Origin: JAOUFP01 sp963801505
GTDB taxonomy: Bacteria > Nitrospirota > Thermodesulfovibrionia > Thermodesulfovibrionales > UBA6898
Assembly: GCA_963801505.1 (NCBI GenBank)
Contig: CAWDEY010000009.1
Span: forward strand, 62,001-126,000
DNA length: 64,000 bases
Direction: 5' to 3'
Below, in pieces: positions 53,470 to 62,283 of this stretch. The notes beneath the pieces were generated by a model. It searched no databases. It was given only the letters and a program-made list of their open reading frames with translations, and was not told the DNA's origin. Positions within the stretch are counted from its first letter, which is position 1; each line of letters opens with the position of its first letter. The position numbers and the translations under genes are program-made.

Positions 53470-53877
53470 ATGGCAACAAAGAAGGTCGTCAAAAAGGTAG
53501 TGGCTAAGGCAAAGGCTGCTGAAAAGAACGTGGTCAAAAAAGTGGTCGCTAAGGCAAAGGCTGCTGAAAAGAACGTGGTTAAAAAAGTGGCTGCAGTAAA
53601 GAAGGCAGTTGTCAAAAAAGTAAAAAGAGCGCCGAACCCTGCTTTTATGAAGCCCATGCAGATCAGCGATGCCCTTGCCAAGATCGTAGGTAGCAAACCA
53701 ATGCCCAGGACAGAAGTGACCAAAAAATTGTGGGAATACATCAAGAAGAACAAACTTCAGGACAGCGTAAACAAAAGAGATATCAATGCTGATGAAAACC
53801 TGAAGGCTGTGTTTGGGGGAAAGAGCAAGGTCTCGATGTTTGAGATGACAAAGCTCGTCAACAAACATCTCAGCTAA
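53470..53877 (+). CDS. SWIB-domain protein with a histone-H1-like tail
   Basis: 135 residues from ATG 53470, preceded by AAGGAGGG; a longer frame upstream is unlikely. Residues 1-53 are Lys/Ala/Val repeats (two near-identical KKVVAKAKAAEKNV units, 45-bp DNA repeat) like histone H1 tails. Residues 55-133 are a SWIB/MDM2 domain (MKPMQISDALAKIVGSKPMP, LWEYIKKNKLQDSVNKRDIN). Bacterial SWIB proteins, best known in chlamydiae, are thought to act on nucleoid structure. Adjacent to hup, which supports this. Confidence 0.92.
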   Translation: MATKKVVKKVVAKAKAAEKNVVKKVVAKAKAAEKNVVKKVAAVKKAVVKKVKRAPNPAFMKPMQISDALAKIVGSKPMPRTEVTKKLWEYIKKNKLQDSVNKRDINADENLKAVFGGKSKVSMFEMTKLVNKHLS

Positions 53878-53970
53878 AGACGCAATATGCCTGCAGGCCC
53901 TGATTGCTGCGGACAAAACTGATCAATGACAATAGCATCCTGAAAAATGATTATGTAGCTGATTGGGGAT

Positions 53971-53998
53971 AGACTGTCCGCACAAAGGCGGACAGTCT
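53971..53998. terminator. Perfect hairpin between the SWIB and cytochrome genes
   Basis: agactgtccgc and gcggacagtct, 11 bp with a 6-base loop. No T-run, so either a weak terminator or a structural element. Confidence 0.5.
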
Positions 53999-54044
53999 GC
54001 AGTCTAAACTCCTGAGTAGTTTCGGAATATGCTAGTATAGAGCA

Positions 54045-54263
54045 ATGAAAACCATCCTTGGATTTATCATGTTTGCACTTGTGTTACTCGGGCTTCTCTT
54101 CTTACTGTCCTCAGGCAAATATCCCCCTCTTCCTAAGGACAAAGTCCATGCAGCCATAAACAGCAACTCAACCTGTGCCGATTGCCACGGCCCTGGGCAA
54201 CGCCATCAGTTAAAACCTGGACATCCTCCAAAATTCGAATGCCTGAAATGCCATAAATCATAG
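54045..54263 (+). CDS. Small membrane-anchored diheme cytochrome c
   Basis: 72 residues. N-terminal hydrophobic anchor MKTILGFIMFALVLLGLLFL, then two heme-binding sites CADCH (44-48) and CLKCH (66-70), with extra His at 35, 54 and 60 as possible axial ligands. Looks like a minimal periplasmic electron-transfer cytochrome tied to the inner membrane. The nearby ccsA (cytochrome c assembly) is consistent. No redox partner gene is adjacent. Confidence 0.85.
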   Translation: MKTILGFIMFALVLLGLLFLLSSGKYPPLPKDKVHAAINSNSTCADCHGPGQRHQLKPGHPPKFECLKCHKS

Positions 54264-54338
54264 AATTTTTTTAAATTATATGCCCGGTGAATTTGAGCTG
54301 ACAAGATCATTTTGGCAAACTGCCTGGGCAGACATGAT

Positions 54339-54501
54339 CCTAAAAACGGCAGTTCATTCACCACGGAGGCACAGAGACGCTGAGAAACCGCGGGTTTGAG
54401 GCAAATAGGGGACTGACCAATTTGGTCGCCCCTACCCTGCCCGTAACTTCTTGATTTTACTCTGTGATCTCTGTGTCTCTGTGGATTCTGCTTTTTTCAG
54501 G
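54339..54501 (-). repeat. R2 element, full copy Y
   Basis: 163 bp, bounded by cctaaaaacggcag and gcttttttcagg. Reverse complement of 19600-19761 with about eight differences by eye. It fills most of the gap between the cytochrome gene and hemC. Confidence 0.88.
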
Positions 54502-54604
54502 ATGATAGATGAAGCAACTAGACAAAGACAAAGGCGATCATTGGAGAGATAACTGCAGATTAAGCTTTTCCGGCCAAACGCTGGCGGCTAACGGTCGCAG
54601 TAAG

Positions 54605-55576
54605 CTACGGCGCGTCTACAGGTCTGACCTCGCTGCCATAGACCTCGGCAAGAATTTTGTCGGCACCCATTGAAAGCAGTTTTTCGCCAAGCGTGATTCC
54701 GATTGTCTCGGCATCCTCAATATTCCCTTCAAGGTGCTCCTTTACGATCCGGTCGCCAGTAACGCTTCCCACAAGTCCGTCCATGACCAGCCTGCCGGCC
54801 TTGATCACAGCATGTGCTGCAATAGGGACCTGACAGCCGCCTTGGAGCCTTTTAAGAAGAGCACGCTCGGCCCTAACGCAAATGGACGTCTCTTTATAGT
54901 TTAATGGGGCGATAAGCGAGTTGATAGCTTCATCATCAGTCCTGCATTCGATCCCGATAGCGCCCTGACCAATAGCAGGAAGGCTGACAGAGGGATCTAT
55001 GATCTCGGTTATACGGTGCTGCCATCCCAGTCTCTTTACCCCGGCAGCGGCAAGTATCATAGCATCAAACTGTCCTTCATCAAGCTTTCTGAAGCGGGTC
55101 TCAAGGTTGCCTCTGAGCTGGACTATTTTAAGATCAGGCCGTATGCTCAGCAGCTGAGATGATCTGCGCAGACTGCTGGTCCCCAAGCTCGCGCCATCCG
55201 GCAGGTCCGCGAAGCTTTGGACCTTGAACTTTGTACCCTCCAGAGGTGCAATAAACGCATCTCTGGGGTCTTCCCTCTCGCAGATCACAGCAAGGTGAAG
55301 CCCCTGAGGAAATTCGGTCGGCACGTCCTTCATGCTGTGTACGGCAAGGTCGGCCTCTCCCCTGAGCAAGGCCTCTTCGATTTCTTTCACAAAAAGACCT
55401 TTACCCCCGACCTTCGCAAGAGGGACATCCAGAATCTTGTCTCCTGTAGTCTTTATCTTGTTTAATTCAACCTGGAGCCCGGGGTTCATCCTCTCCAGTT
55501 CAGCCTTGACCCATTCAGCCTGCCAAAGAGCAAGTTTGCTGGCCCTTGTTCCTATAACAACTTTATTTTTTGTCAT
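54605..55576 (-). CDS. hemC: Hydroxymethylbilane synthase
   Basis: 323 residues from the MTKNK start (GGAG 6 bases upstream); the frame is open to 55588. It polymerises four porphobilinogens. GTRASKLALWQAEWVKAELE, SLGTSSLRRSSQLL and the cofactor cysteine in LQGGCQVPIAAHA are present. Between APL and LPDGASL are extra residues (EGTKFKVQSFAD), read from gttcaaggtccaaagctt-like DNA related to the queC insert 2. Start lies within hemA, so translation is coupled. Confidence 0.94.
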   Translation of the reverse strand: MTKNKVVIGTRASKLALWQAEWVKAELERMNPGLQVELNKIKTTGDKILDVPLAKVGGKGLFVKEIEEALLRGEADLAVHSMKDVPTEFPQGLHLAVICEREDPRDAFIAPLEGTKFKVQSFADLPDGASLGTSSLRRSSQLLSIRPDLKIVQLRGNLETRFRKLDEGQFDAMILAAAGVKRLGWQHRITEIIDPSVSLPAIGQGAIGIECRTDDEAINSLIAPLNYKETSICVRAERALLKRLQGGCQVPIAAHAVIKAGRLVMDGLVGSVTGDRIVKEHLEGNIEDAETIGITLGEKLLSMGADKILAEVYGSEVRPVDAP

Positions 55577-56840
55577 CATCTTCTCCATTTAGTCCGTATA
55601 GTCTTTTTATGGTGGCTATCATGATGTCCCTGTCTTCAGAGTCTTCTCTCAGGGCAACGGTCGGCGCGTGGATAAGCTTGTTGATAATCGAACTGGCCAA
55701 TCCTTCTATCGCTTTTTTCTCTTTTTCGCCGATTTCAGGGAGACGGTTCAGAAGCTTTTCTACCTCTTCTTTTTTGATCGCCTCGGCCTTTTCCCTCAGG
55801 GCTATCACCACAGGGACTGAATCAAGAGAGGACAGCCATCTATTGAAAGTCTCGATCTCCTCTTCAATAATCTCTTCGGCCTTTTTCGCCTCTTTCTGCC
55901 TTTCAAGGATATTAGTATCCACAACCCCCTTAAGGTCATCGACATCATACAGGTAAACATTATCAAGGTCGTTTATCTCAGGGTCTATATTCCTGGGTAC
56001 GGAAATATCAATAAGAAACACCGGTCTGTTCTTCCGCTCTTTCATCACCTTATGCATCTGGTCTTTCATCAGAACGTATTTCTGAGCGCCTGTTGAACAG
56101 ATGAGGATATCCATATGAGCTAGTTCATCCAGGTATTCCTCGAACTTTATCGCCCTGCCATTGAATTCCTTCGCAAGATTGCAGCCGGTCTCATAAGTCC
56201 TGTTGGCAATAACAATATTTTTCACGCCGTTGTTCATCATATGTTTGGCAGCAAGCTCTGCCATCTCCCCGGCACCCAGGAGCATAATAGATTTTTCAGG
56301 AAGGTCGTCAAAGATCTTTCTGGCAAGCTCGACAGCTGCAAAGCTTATGGACACGGCATTTTCAGCTATTTTCGTCTCGGTCCTTATCCTCTTGGCTACT
56401 GAGATGGATTTTTTCAAGAGTCTGTTTAAAAGGACCCCTGTGGTTTTCCTCTCGAGCGCGAATTCAAAGGCGTCCTTTAGCTGACCGAGTATCTGCGGCT
56501 CTCCCACCACCATTGAATCGAGGCTTGAGGAGACCCTGAAGATATGCCTCACAGCCTCCATATCATCATAGAGGTACAGCGCGTTATCCAGAGACTCTTT
56601 CCTGATCTCAAAAAACCGGACAAAAAAATCCTTTACTGCTTCGAATGCCTTACCGACATCTTTAACCGTTAAATAGATCTCTACCCTGTTACAGGTAGAA
56701 ATAATAAGAGTTTCCCTTATCTCGGGGAGTGCCCTGATCTGGCGGAGGCCCTCTTCAAGCTTCGGTCCGTTGAAAGCCAGTTTTTCCCTGAGGTCAACGT
56801 CGGCTGTTTTATGATTCAGGCCAATAACTACTGTCTTCAT
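55563..56840 (-). CDS. hemA: Glutamyl-tRNA reductase
   Basis: 425 residues. First step of the C5 heme pathway. STCNRVEIYLTV holds the catalytic Cys, VGEPQILGQLKDAFE and GAGEMAELAAKHM (NADPH) follow, and the C-terminal dimerisation helices end RLYGLNGEDDDKK. The start shares one base with the ccsA stop (TAATG). Makes a compact ccsA-hemA-hemC run typical of anaerobes. Confidence 0.95.
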   Translation of the reverse strand: MKTVVIGLNHKTADVDLREKLAFNGPKLEEGLRQIRALPEIRETLIISTCNRVEIYLTVKDVGKAFEAVKDFFVRFFEIRKESLDNALYLYDDMEAVRHIFRVSSSLDSMVVGEPQILGQLKDAFEFALERKTTGVLLNRLLKKSISVAKRIRTETKIAENAVSISFAAVELARKIFDDLPEKSIMLLGAGEMAELAAKHMMNNGVKNIVIANRTYETGCNLAKEFNGRAIKFEEYLDELAHMDILICSTGAQKYVLMKDQMHKVMKERKNRPVFLIDISVPRNIDPEINDLDNVYLYDVDDLKGVVDTNILERQKEAKKAEEIIEEEIETFNRWLSSLDSVPVVIALREKAEAIKKEEVEKLLNRLPEIGEKEKKAIEGLASSIINKLIHAPTVALREDSEDRDIMIATIKRLYGLNGEDDDKK

Positions 56841-57652
56841 TAGAATGAATGCAATCCTTTGAGCAGCAGATTAACGCCGAAGAAAGTAAAAAGAACAACA
56901 CAGAAGCCTATAATGGAAAGTATCGCTGCCCGTTTCCCTCTCCAGCCGACAGTAAGCCTTACGTGCAGTACCAGCGCGTAGATAAACCATGTTATTAACG
57001 ACCAGACTTCCTTGGGGTCCCATCTCCAGTAACTGCCCCATGCGCTTTCAGCCCATATGGCGCCGGTTATAATAGCAAGGGTGAGGAATGGGAACCCTAT
57101 CGTGATCAGCCGGTAATTAATCTCATCGAGTATCTGTAGGCTGGGCAGCCGCCTGAAAAGCCCGCCGATATGCTTTGACTTTACATAGTGTTCCTGTATC
57201 AGATACATAAGGCCTATTCCAAAGGCCATGGCAAAGGCCGCATCGCCGATAAAGGCAAACACAGTATGTATGCCAAGCCAGTAGCTTTGAAGGACTGGGC
57301 TGAGTGGCTCAATTTTCCGTGGCAGGAGAGAAGAAGAAAGCATTACAATAAAAACAACAGGCATGATAAAGGCGCCCAAAAGGCCAAGTTTATACCTGTA
57401 TTCCAGATAGAAGAAGAGCAGGACTATGCACCAGGAAAAAAAGGAAGAGGCCTCGTGCAGGTTCGCTATGGGGATATGTCCTGAAAGAACATACCTGGCA
57501 ATAATATTGGCTGTGTGAAAAGCAAAACCAACAACAACAAGACTCAGCATTATCCTTGAGGTGGTCTTGGTGCCCTTGAAAAGCTCCATGATGCAGACGA
57601 TCATCGCGGCAAAATAACACGTCAGCGCGAGTTCAAAAAGCATTATCTCCAT
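56840..57652 (-). CDS. ccsA: Cytochrome c assembly protein (CcsA/HemX-type)
   Basis: 270 residues, about eight membrane spans. The tryptophan-rich WWD motif WGSYWRWDPKEVWSLITWFI is present with histidines on either side (GIHTVFAFIGDAAFAMAFG, HVRLTVGW), the heme-handling signature of system II/HemX proteins. In the hem context it may act as HemX (controlling HemA) or as a CcsA. The diheme cytochrome gene 2.5 kb away supports a cytochrome c role. ATG overlaps the stop of the small gene upstream. Confidence 0.9.
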   Translation of the reverse strand: MEIMLFELALTCYFAAMIVCIMELFKGTKTTSRIMLSLVVVGFAFHTANIIARYVLSGHIPIANLHEASSFFSWCIVLLFFYLEYRYKLGLLGAFIMPVVFIVMLSSSLLPRKIEPLSPVLQSYWLGIHTVFAFIGDAAFAMAFGIGLMYLIQEHYVKSKHIGGLFRRLPSLQILDEINYRLITIGFPFLTLAIITGAIWAESAWGSYWRWDPKEVWSLITWFIYALVLHVRLTVGWRGKRAAILSIIGFCVVLFTFFGVNLLLKGLHSF

Positions 57653-57822
57653 CAGAAGCAGCCGAGCTGACAGTCTTTGATCTTTACTCCGAGTTCGTCT
57701 GCAGCAGCGCCTACCTCCGGATAGGGGACACCGAGGTCCTCTGCTATCTTCCTCGCAGCAGCGCAGGGCAGTTTTCTATCAACAGCCTTTTTCATTATTT
57801 CCTGTCTCAGTTTTTCTTTCAT
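57652..57822 (-). CDS. Small protein ending in CQLGCF
   Basis: 56 residues: MKEKLRQEIMKKAVDRKLPC, AAARKIAEDLGVPYPEVGAA, ADELGVKIKDCQLGCF. It has the look of a helix-turn-helix followed by a Cys-x3-Cys tail that could bind a metal. The first 44 bases overlap the 3' end of the MobB-like gene in a different frame; its TGA shares its last base with the ccsA ATG. The tight packing and tidy protein sequence argue that it is real. Function unknown. Confidence 0.7.
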   Translation of the reverse strand: MKEKLRQEIMKKAVDRKLPCAAARKIAEDLGVPYPEVGAAADELGVKIKDCQLGCF

Positions 57823-58450
57823 ATATCAGATCAGAGATTAATTTTAAAAAAATCTGGATCTCCTTGATGCCGGACCCATCACTGCAAAAAAGCCTTTTTG
57901 TTTTTGAGATCTTCGGGAGGCCGGATTCATTTTCATATATGATAATGTCAGCTTTGCTGACAATCTCCTCAAAGCCTGTTTTCCAGCACTCTTTGTTCTT
58001 TCCTATCATGAATATTACAATATCAGGCTTTAAAAACTCAATCGCACTGTTGCCCTCGACAACAAGTCCATCCAGAGAAGAAAGCCTGCCAAGCGCCACT
58101 GGAAGCAAATCTTTCAAGTCCTGTGGCGGAGATTTGACCCATATTACATCTTCAGCGCCTGCATCGATAAATTTACCTGTATCCTTGTCTTTTCTGTAAA
58201 GGAGCGTCTTATCATCAACAAGAGAGGCGTAGAGTTCTGTTTTTGTATATTTAATGGCCCCCCATTTCCCGGGACCACCGCTCTTTGGATTGGTGAGAGT
58301 GGAGAGACCGTTATCGGTATCCTCTCCGCTTCCGTCCGTCGACTGTTGTCCTTTGCCTGCTGCGAGATGCCTCAAAAGTAAAACCGCGGTGGTTGTCTTG
58401 CCGGAATTGCTGGATGTCCCGCCGACACCGATGATAAAAGGTCTTGTCAT
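57779..58450 (-). CDS. MobB-like P-loop NTPase
   Basis: 223 residues. P-loop GVGGTSSNSGKTTTAVLLL near the start; KWGAIKYTKTELYASLVDD, GLVVEGNSAIEF and NTPase strand PDIVIFMIGKNKE resemble MobB proteins that assist molybdopterin-guanine dinucleotide synthesis, though the match is partial. About 30 residues (AGKGQQSTDGSGEDTDNGLS and following) between the P-loop helix and GKWGAIKYTK look like a low-complexity insert. Function in metallopterin assembly fits the tungsten enzyme at the other end but is inference. Confidence 0.7.
   Translation of the reverse strand: MTRPFIIGVGGTSSNSGKTTTAVLLLRHLAAGKGQQSTDGSGEDTDNGLSTLTNPKSGGPGKWGAIKYTKTELYASLVDDKTLLYRKDKDTGKFIDAGAEDVIWVKSPPQDLKDLLPVALGRLSSLDGLVVEGNSAIEFLKPDIVIFMIGKNKECWKTGFEEIVSKADIIIYENESGLPKISKTKRLFCSDGSGIKEIQIFLKLISDLIYERKTETGNNEKGC
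58270..58365 (-). repeat. Possible R4-type insert in the mobB-like gene
   Basis: On the coding strand: caaaggacaacagtcgacgg ... ctctccactctcaccaatcc, low-complexity blocks recalling the queC insert 2 (caccaatc). The encoded Ser/Gly/Asp-rich loop is out of character for the NTPase. Confidence 0.5.
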
Positions 58451-58461
58451 ATTGATAAGCT

Positions 58462-58584
58462 CATAAGTAATCGGAAAGTTTTTTAAATCCCTCCTAACCT
58501 CCCTTTACCAAAGGGAGGAATAATTCCCCTCTTTGGCAAAGAGGGGTAAGGGGAGATTTTCTAAATGAATCACCATTACTTATG
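58462..58584 (-). repeat. R1 palindromic element, copy D
   Basis: 123 bp, opposite orientation to copy A. Ends cataagtaatcgg and accattacttatg; both core hairpins present (CCTCCCTTTaccAAAGGGAGG, CCCCTCTTTGGCAAAGAGGGG). It separates topA from the mobB-like gene. Confidence 0.85.
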
Positions 58585-58607
58585 GTTTCCTTCATAATCG
58601 GAAAAGC

Positions 58608-60869
58608 TCAGTCCGCTGAAGCAGTCTCTTCCCTTTTCACTTCTTCCTTGTGATTGCATTCCTTGTTGAGGCAGGAGTATGAGACATTTCCTGCCTTGTC
58701 CCATTTTTCGACCATGAACGCAGCTCCGCATTTCGGACATGGCTTGGGCACGGGCTTGTTCCAGGTCGCGAATTTGCAATCCGGGTAATTACTGCAACTC
58801 CAGAAGGATTTGCCTCTCTTGGATCTCCTCTCCACGATATCTCCGTTGTCTTCAGGGCACTTGACCCCGGTTGCCAGAGGTTTGGTTGTCTTGCACTCCG
58901 GATATTTTGTACAGGCAAGAAATTTTCCGAACCTGCCGGACTTCAGGACCATCGGAGATTCACACTTGGGACATTTCTCATCCGTAGCAACGGCCTCTGC
59001 AGGCTGGGCTTCACCCTCCAGAGGTTTGGCGTTTTTGCATTCAGGGAATCCTGTGCAGGCCATAAACCGGCCGTGTCTTCCCCAGCGAATTACCATAGGC
59101 TTGCCGCATTTTTCGCAGGCAGACTCTGTTTCAATATCAAGGGGTTTTACCTTTCCCTTTATAGCCAGGGCCTCAGTCAGCTTCTCATGAAAAGGAACGT
59201 AAAAGTCCTTGACCACCTTGACCCATTTCTTTTTGCCGTCTTCTATATGGTCAAGGTTCTCTTCCATGCTGGCAGTAAAACCGATGTCCATAAGCTCCGC
59301 AAACCTTTCCACAAGCAGATCATTGACTACAACACCGAGTTCTGTAGGCGCGAACTTCCCGTCAGTTTTCTGCACATATTTTCTGTCCTGTATTGTTGAC
59401 ATGATAGCAGCATAGGTGCTGGGTCTGCCGATGCCTTTTTCTTCCAGTGCCTTTACAAGCGTCGCTTCTGTGTAGCGCGGTGGAGGCTGTGTAAAATGCT
59501 GCTTTGGTTCAATCTGTAAAAGCCTGAGCTTCTCCCCTTCTTTTAATGAAGGCAGGAGGGCCTCATTTTCATCCAGGATCTCATCAGTTCCCTCAGTATA
59601 GAGGGCCATGAAACCCTGGAACTTCACAACGCTGCCGGAGGCTTTAAAAACAGCATCTCCCTTGCAGCTGTCAGCGTCACAGGATATCTCGAAGGTGGTC
59701 TGCTCAATTTCGGCAGGCGACATCTGGCTTGAGATGAAACGGTTCCAGATGAGCTTATACAGGGAGTGCTGGTCCTTGCTCAGATAATGTTTTATCGCCT
59801 CAGGGCTATGGTCCAGATAGGTGGGCCTTATGGCCTCATGGGCCTCCTGGGCCGAGGCCTTGCTCTTATAGACCGGCGGTTTTTCAGGGACATAATCCTT
59901 ACCATATGTTTTTTCTATGAACTCTCTTGCAGCCTGCTGGGCCTCTGCCGCAAGCCTGTTGGAATCAGTCCTCATATATGTTATCAGTCCGACAGAACCC
60001 TCTTCCCCGAGTTCTATGCCTTCATAGAGCTGCTGGGCCATCATCATTGTCTTTTTGGCGGTAAAGCGTAATTTTCTCGAGGCCTCCTGCTGAAGGGTGC
60101 TCGTAATAAAAGGCGGAGAAGGCATACGTCTTCTTTTCTTGCGGTCAATCTTCGTCAGCAGGTAACTTCCGTCCTTTAAATTTACGACAGCAGCATTGGC
60201 GCCCTCAGCATTATTTATGTCAACCTTCTGATCATTGAACTTAAACAGCTTTGCCCAGAACTGCGGTTTCTTTGATCCCTCAAATTCAGCGTTTATAGAC
60301 CAGTACTCCTCCTGCTTGAACGCCTCAACCTGACGCTCCCTCTCCACAACCAGCCTTACTGCTACTGACTGCACCCTTCCAGCACTCAAACCCTTTCTGA
60401 CCTTCCTCCATAAAAGCGGGCTTAATTCATAACCTACAAGCCTGTCGAGTACCCTTCTGGCCTGCTGGGCATCGACCTTTTGCATATCTATCTGGCCGGG
60501 GTTCTTCATGGCTTCGAGCACCGCGGACTTTGTTATCTCATTGAATTTTATCCTGTAGATCTTCTTTGCCTTGCCTTTGACCTCATCAGCGATATGCCAG
60601 GCAATGGCCTCGCCTTCCCTGTCAGGGTCAGGGGCTATGAAAATCTCCTCTGCGTCTTTCGCAGCTTTTTTCAGTTCTTTGATTATCTTCTCTTTCCCCG
60701 GGATAACAATATAATTCGGGGTAAAGTTATTTTCTATCTCAATGCCCATTTCCTTTACGGGCAGGTCTTTTATATGCCCGACTGAGGCCTTGACAGTAAA
60801 GTCCTTACCCAGGATTTTGCTGATAGTTTTGGCCTTGGCAGGGGACTCGACAATTACCAGTGATTTCAT
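58608..60869 (-). CDS. topA: DNA topoisomerase I
   Basis: 753 residues. Type IA enzyme that relaxes negative supercoils. TOPRIM start MKSLVIVESPAKAKTISKIL and IAPDPDREGEAIAWHIADEV; active-site tyrosine in GLITYMRTDSNRLA. Four C-terminal zinc ribbons: CEKCGKPMV, CPKCESPMV, CPEDNGDIV (its second Cys position is Asp) and CPKCGAAFMV. Encoded after dprA, the common order. Normal length. Confidence 0.96.
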   Translation of the reverse strand: MKSLVIVESPAKAKTISKILGKDFTVKASVGHIKDLPVKEMGIEIENNFTPNYIVIPGKEKIIKELKKAAKDAEEIFIAPDPDREGEAIAWHIADEVKGKAKKIYRIKFNEITKSAVLEAMKNPGQIDMQKVDAQQARRVLDRLVGYELSPLLWRKVRKGLSAGRVQSVAVRLVVERERQVEAFKQEEYWSINAEFEGSKKPQFWAKLFKFNDQKVDINNAEGANAAVVNLKDGSYLLTKIDRKKRRRMPSPPFITSTLQQEASRKLRFTAKKTMMMAQQLYEGIELGEEGSVGLITYMRTDSNRLAAEAQQAAREFIEKTYGKDYVPEKPPVYKSKASAQEAHEAIRPTYLDHSPEAIKHYLSKDQHSLYKLIWNRFISSQMSPAEIEQTTFEISCDADSCKGDAVFKASGSVVKFQGFMALYTEGTDEILDENEALLPSLKEGEKLRLLQIEPKQHFTQPPPRYTEATLVKALEEKGIGRPSTYAAIMSTIQDRKYVQKTDGKFAPTELGVVVNDLLVERFAELMDIGFTASMEENLDHIEDGKKKWVKVVKDFYVPFHEKLTEALAIKGKVKPLDIETESACEKCGKPMVIRWGRHGRFMACTGFPECKNAKPLEGEAQPAEAVATDEKCPKCESPMVLKSGRFGKFLACTKYPECKTTKPLATGVKCPEDNGDIVERRSKRGKSFWSCSNYPDCKFATWNKPVPKPCPKCGAAFMVEKWDKAGNVSYSCLNKECNHKEEVKREETASAD

Positions 60870-60902
60870 TTTATACCCCCTTCCCGTCGTTTTCTTTAGT
60901 TA

Positions 60903-61205
60903 CTAATTCCATACGATCCTTCTTCCTCCGGCAAAGATTAATGAAAATATTTCCTCTTTCTCACGCGAACTGTCTTTCATTAATATATAAGCAATAAGTC
61001 CCCTTAAAATGTCAAGCTCATCATCTTCGAGATAATCATAAAGCTCAAGATTTTCCAGTTCCTCTCCAATATCCATGATATCAGTTTCATCATAATCCGG
61101 CCCTTCCAGTGTCTCGTCTGAAACAAATTCCCTGTCTTTTAGGTCCCTGGAGATCATCTTTAAAATCTTTAATAGTTTCTTTGACAAAATTTCCACCTCA
61201 TGCAA
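60903..61205 (-). CDS. Acidic small protein between dprA and topA
   Basis: 100 residues: MHEVEILSKKLLKILKMISR, a very acidic middle (ETLEGPDYDETDIMDIGEEL), then LEDDELDILRGLIAYILMKD and a basic end. In proteobacteria this slot often holds Smg/DUF494, but I cannot confirm homology. All-helical and acidic. Its start overlaps the dprA stop by 8 bases and its stop lies 33 bp before topA. Confidence 0.65.
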   Translation of the reverse strand: MHEVEILSKKLLKILKMISRDLKDREFVSDETLEGPDYDETDIMDIGEELENLELYDYLEDDELDILRGLIAYILMKDSSREKEEIFSLIFAGGRRIVWN

Positions 61206-62283
61206 TATAAAATCTCTTGCCGCTGGCCTGTTTCACAATCCCTTTGAGCTCAAGGGAAAGAAGCAGGTTGAGCAACTGATTTACAGACAGGCCGCTCTCT
61301 CTGGATATCAGGTCTACGTGCTTGGGCTCCCTGGAAAGCACGGTGCACAGACTGCTTTCTTCCCCTATCAGGAGAGAACACTCTTTTTGCTTTATCCTGA
61401 TATATCCCTTAAGCACCGGTGCAAGCTCCTCTATAATATCGTCGGTTTTCAGTACAATTTTTGCTCCCTGTTTTATCAATTTGTTTGTCCCCTCTGAATT
61501 ACGGGAAGTAATATTGCCGGGGACGGCAAACACCTCTTTGTTTTGTTCAAGGGCATAACCTGCTGTAATCAGTGAACCGCTGTTGTCTGTTGCCTCCACA
61601 ACAAGGATACCCAGGGAAAGCCCGCTTATCAACCGGTTTCTGCGGGGAAAGTTTTCCTTGTTCGGCAGAGTTCCTGGAAGAAACTCGCTTATCACGCTGC
61701 CTGAGTATGCGATCCGCTCTGCTAGCCCTCTGTTCTCTGCAGGATAGCAGACATCCGGGCCCGAGCCCAGCACTGCGATAGTCCTTCCCCCTGCGGCAAG
61801 TGCGCTTTTATGGGACAGGGTGTCTATGCCGCGTGCCAGCCCGCTGACTACTGTAAAGCCGGCAGCAGAGAGTTCTCCTGCAATACGCTGCGTTACAGCC
61901 TCGCCATAGGCAGTATGTTTACGCGAACCGACCACCCCGATGGCAAACCTGTCATCAGGATGATATTTTCCCTTCATATATAATACTACCGGAGCATCTT
62001 CAACATTTTTCAGTACTTCAGGATAACAGGCATCCTGATAAGGGACGGCCTCTATCCCATTTTTTTCCATTACTCCAAGGTGTTTTTCTACCTCATCCCA
62101 TTGGCTGAATTTCCTGATATTCTCAACGCGCTCCCTGCTTATCCCCTTCACTGACATCAGGCGGTCCGTGTCCGCCTTGAAAATGTCTTCCGGGTTTCCG
62201 AAGGAGGCAAGCAATTTTCTGCTTGTAACCGGCCCTATGTCATGCACCATCGACAGGCCGATCCAGTACCTTATATCAGACAT
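61198..62283 (-). CDS. dprA: DNA-processing protein DprA
   Basis: 361 residues. It loads RecA on incoming single-stranded DNA during transformation. Order: HhH-like N-terminus (IGLSMVHDIGPVTSRKLLAS, SVKGISRERVENIRKF), the Rossmann domain (VGSRKHTAYGEAVTQRIAGE, SGLARGIDTLSHKSALAAGG, FPRRNRLISGLSLGILVVEA) and a C-terminal winged helix (EPKHVDLISRESGLSVNQLL). Full length. Overlaps the end of argG by 8 bases. Confidence 0.94.
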   Translation of the reverse strand: MSDIRYWIGLSMVHDIGPVTSRKLLASFGNPEDIFKADTDRLMSVKGISRERVENIRKFSQWDEVEKHLGVMEKNGIEAVPYQDACYPEVLKNVEDAPVVLYMKGKYHPDDRFAIGVVGSRKHTAYGEAVTQRIAGELSAAGFTVVSGLARGIDTLSHKSALAAGGRTIAVLGSGPDVCYPAENRGLAERIAYSGSVISEFLPGTLPNKENFPRRNRLISGLSLGILVVEATDNSGSLITAGYALEQNKEVFAVPGNITSRNSEGTNKLIKQGAKIVLKTDDIIEELAPVLKGYIRIKQKECSLLIGEESSLCTVLSREPKHVDLISRESGLSVNQLLNLLLSLELKGIVKQASGKRFYIA

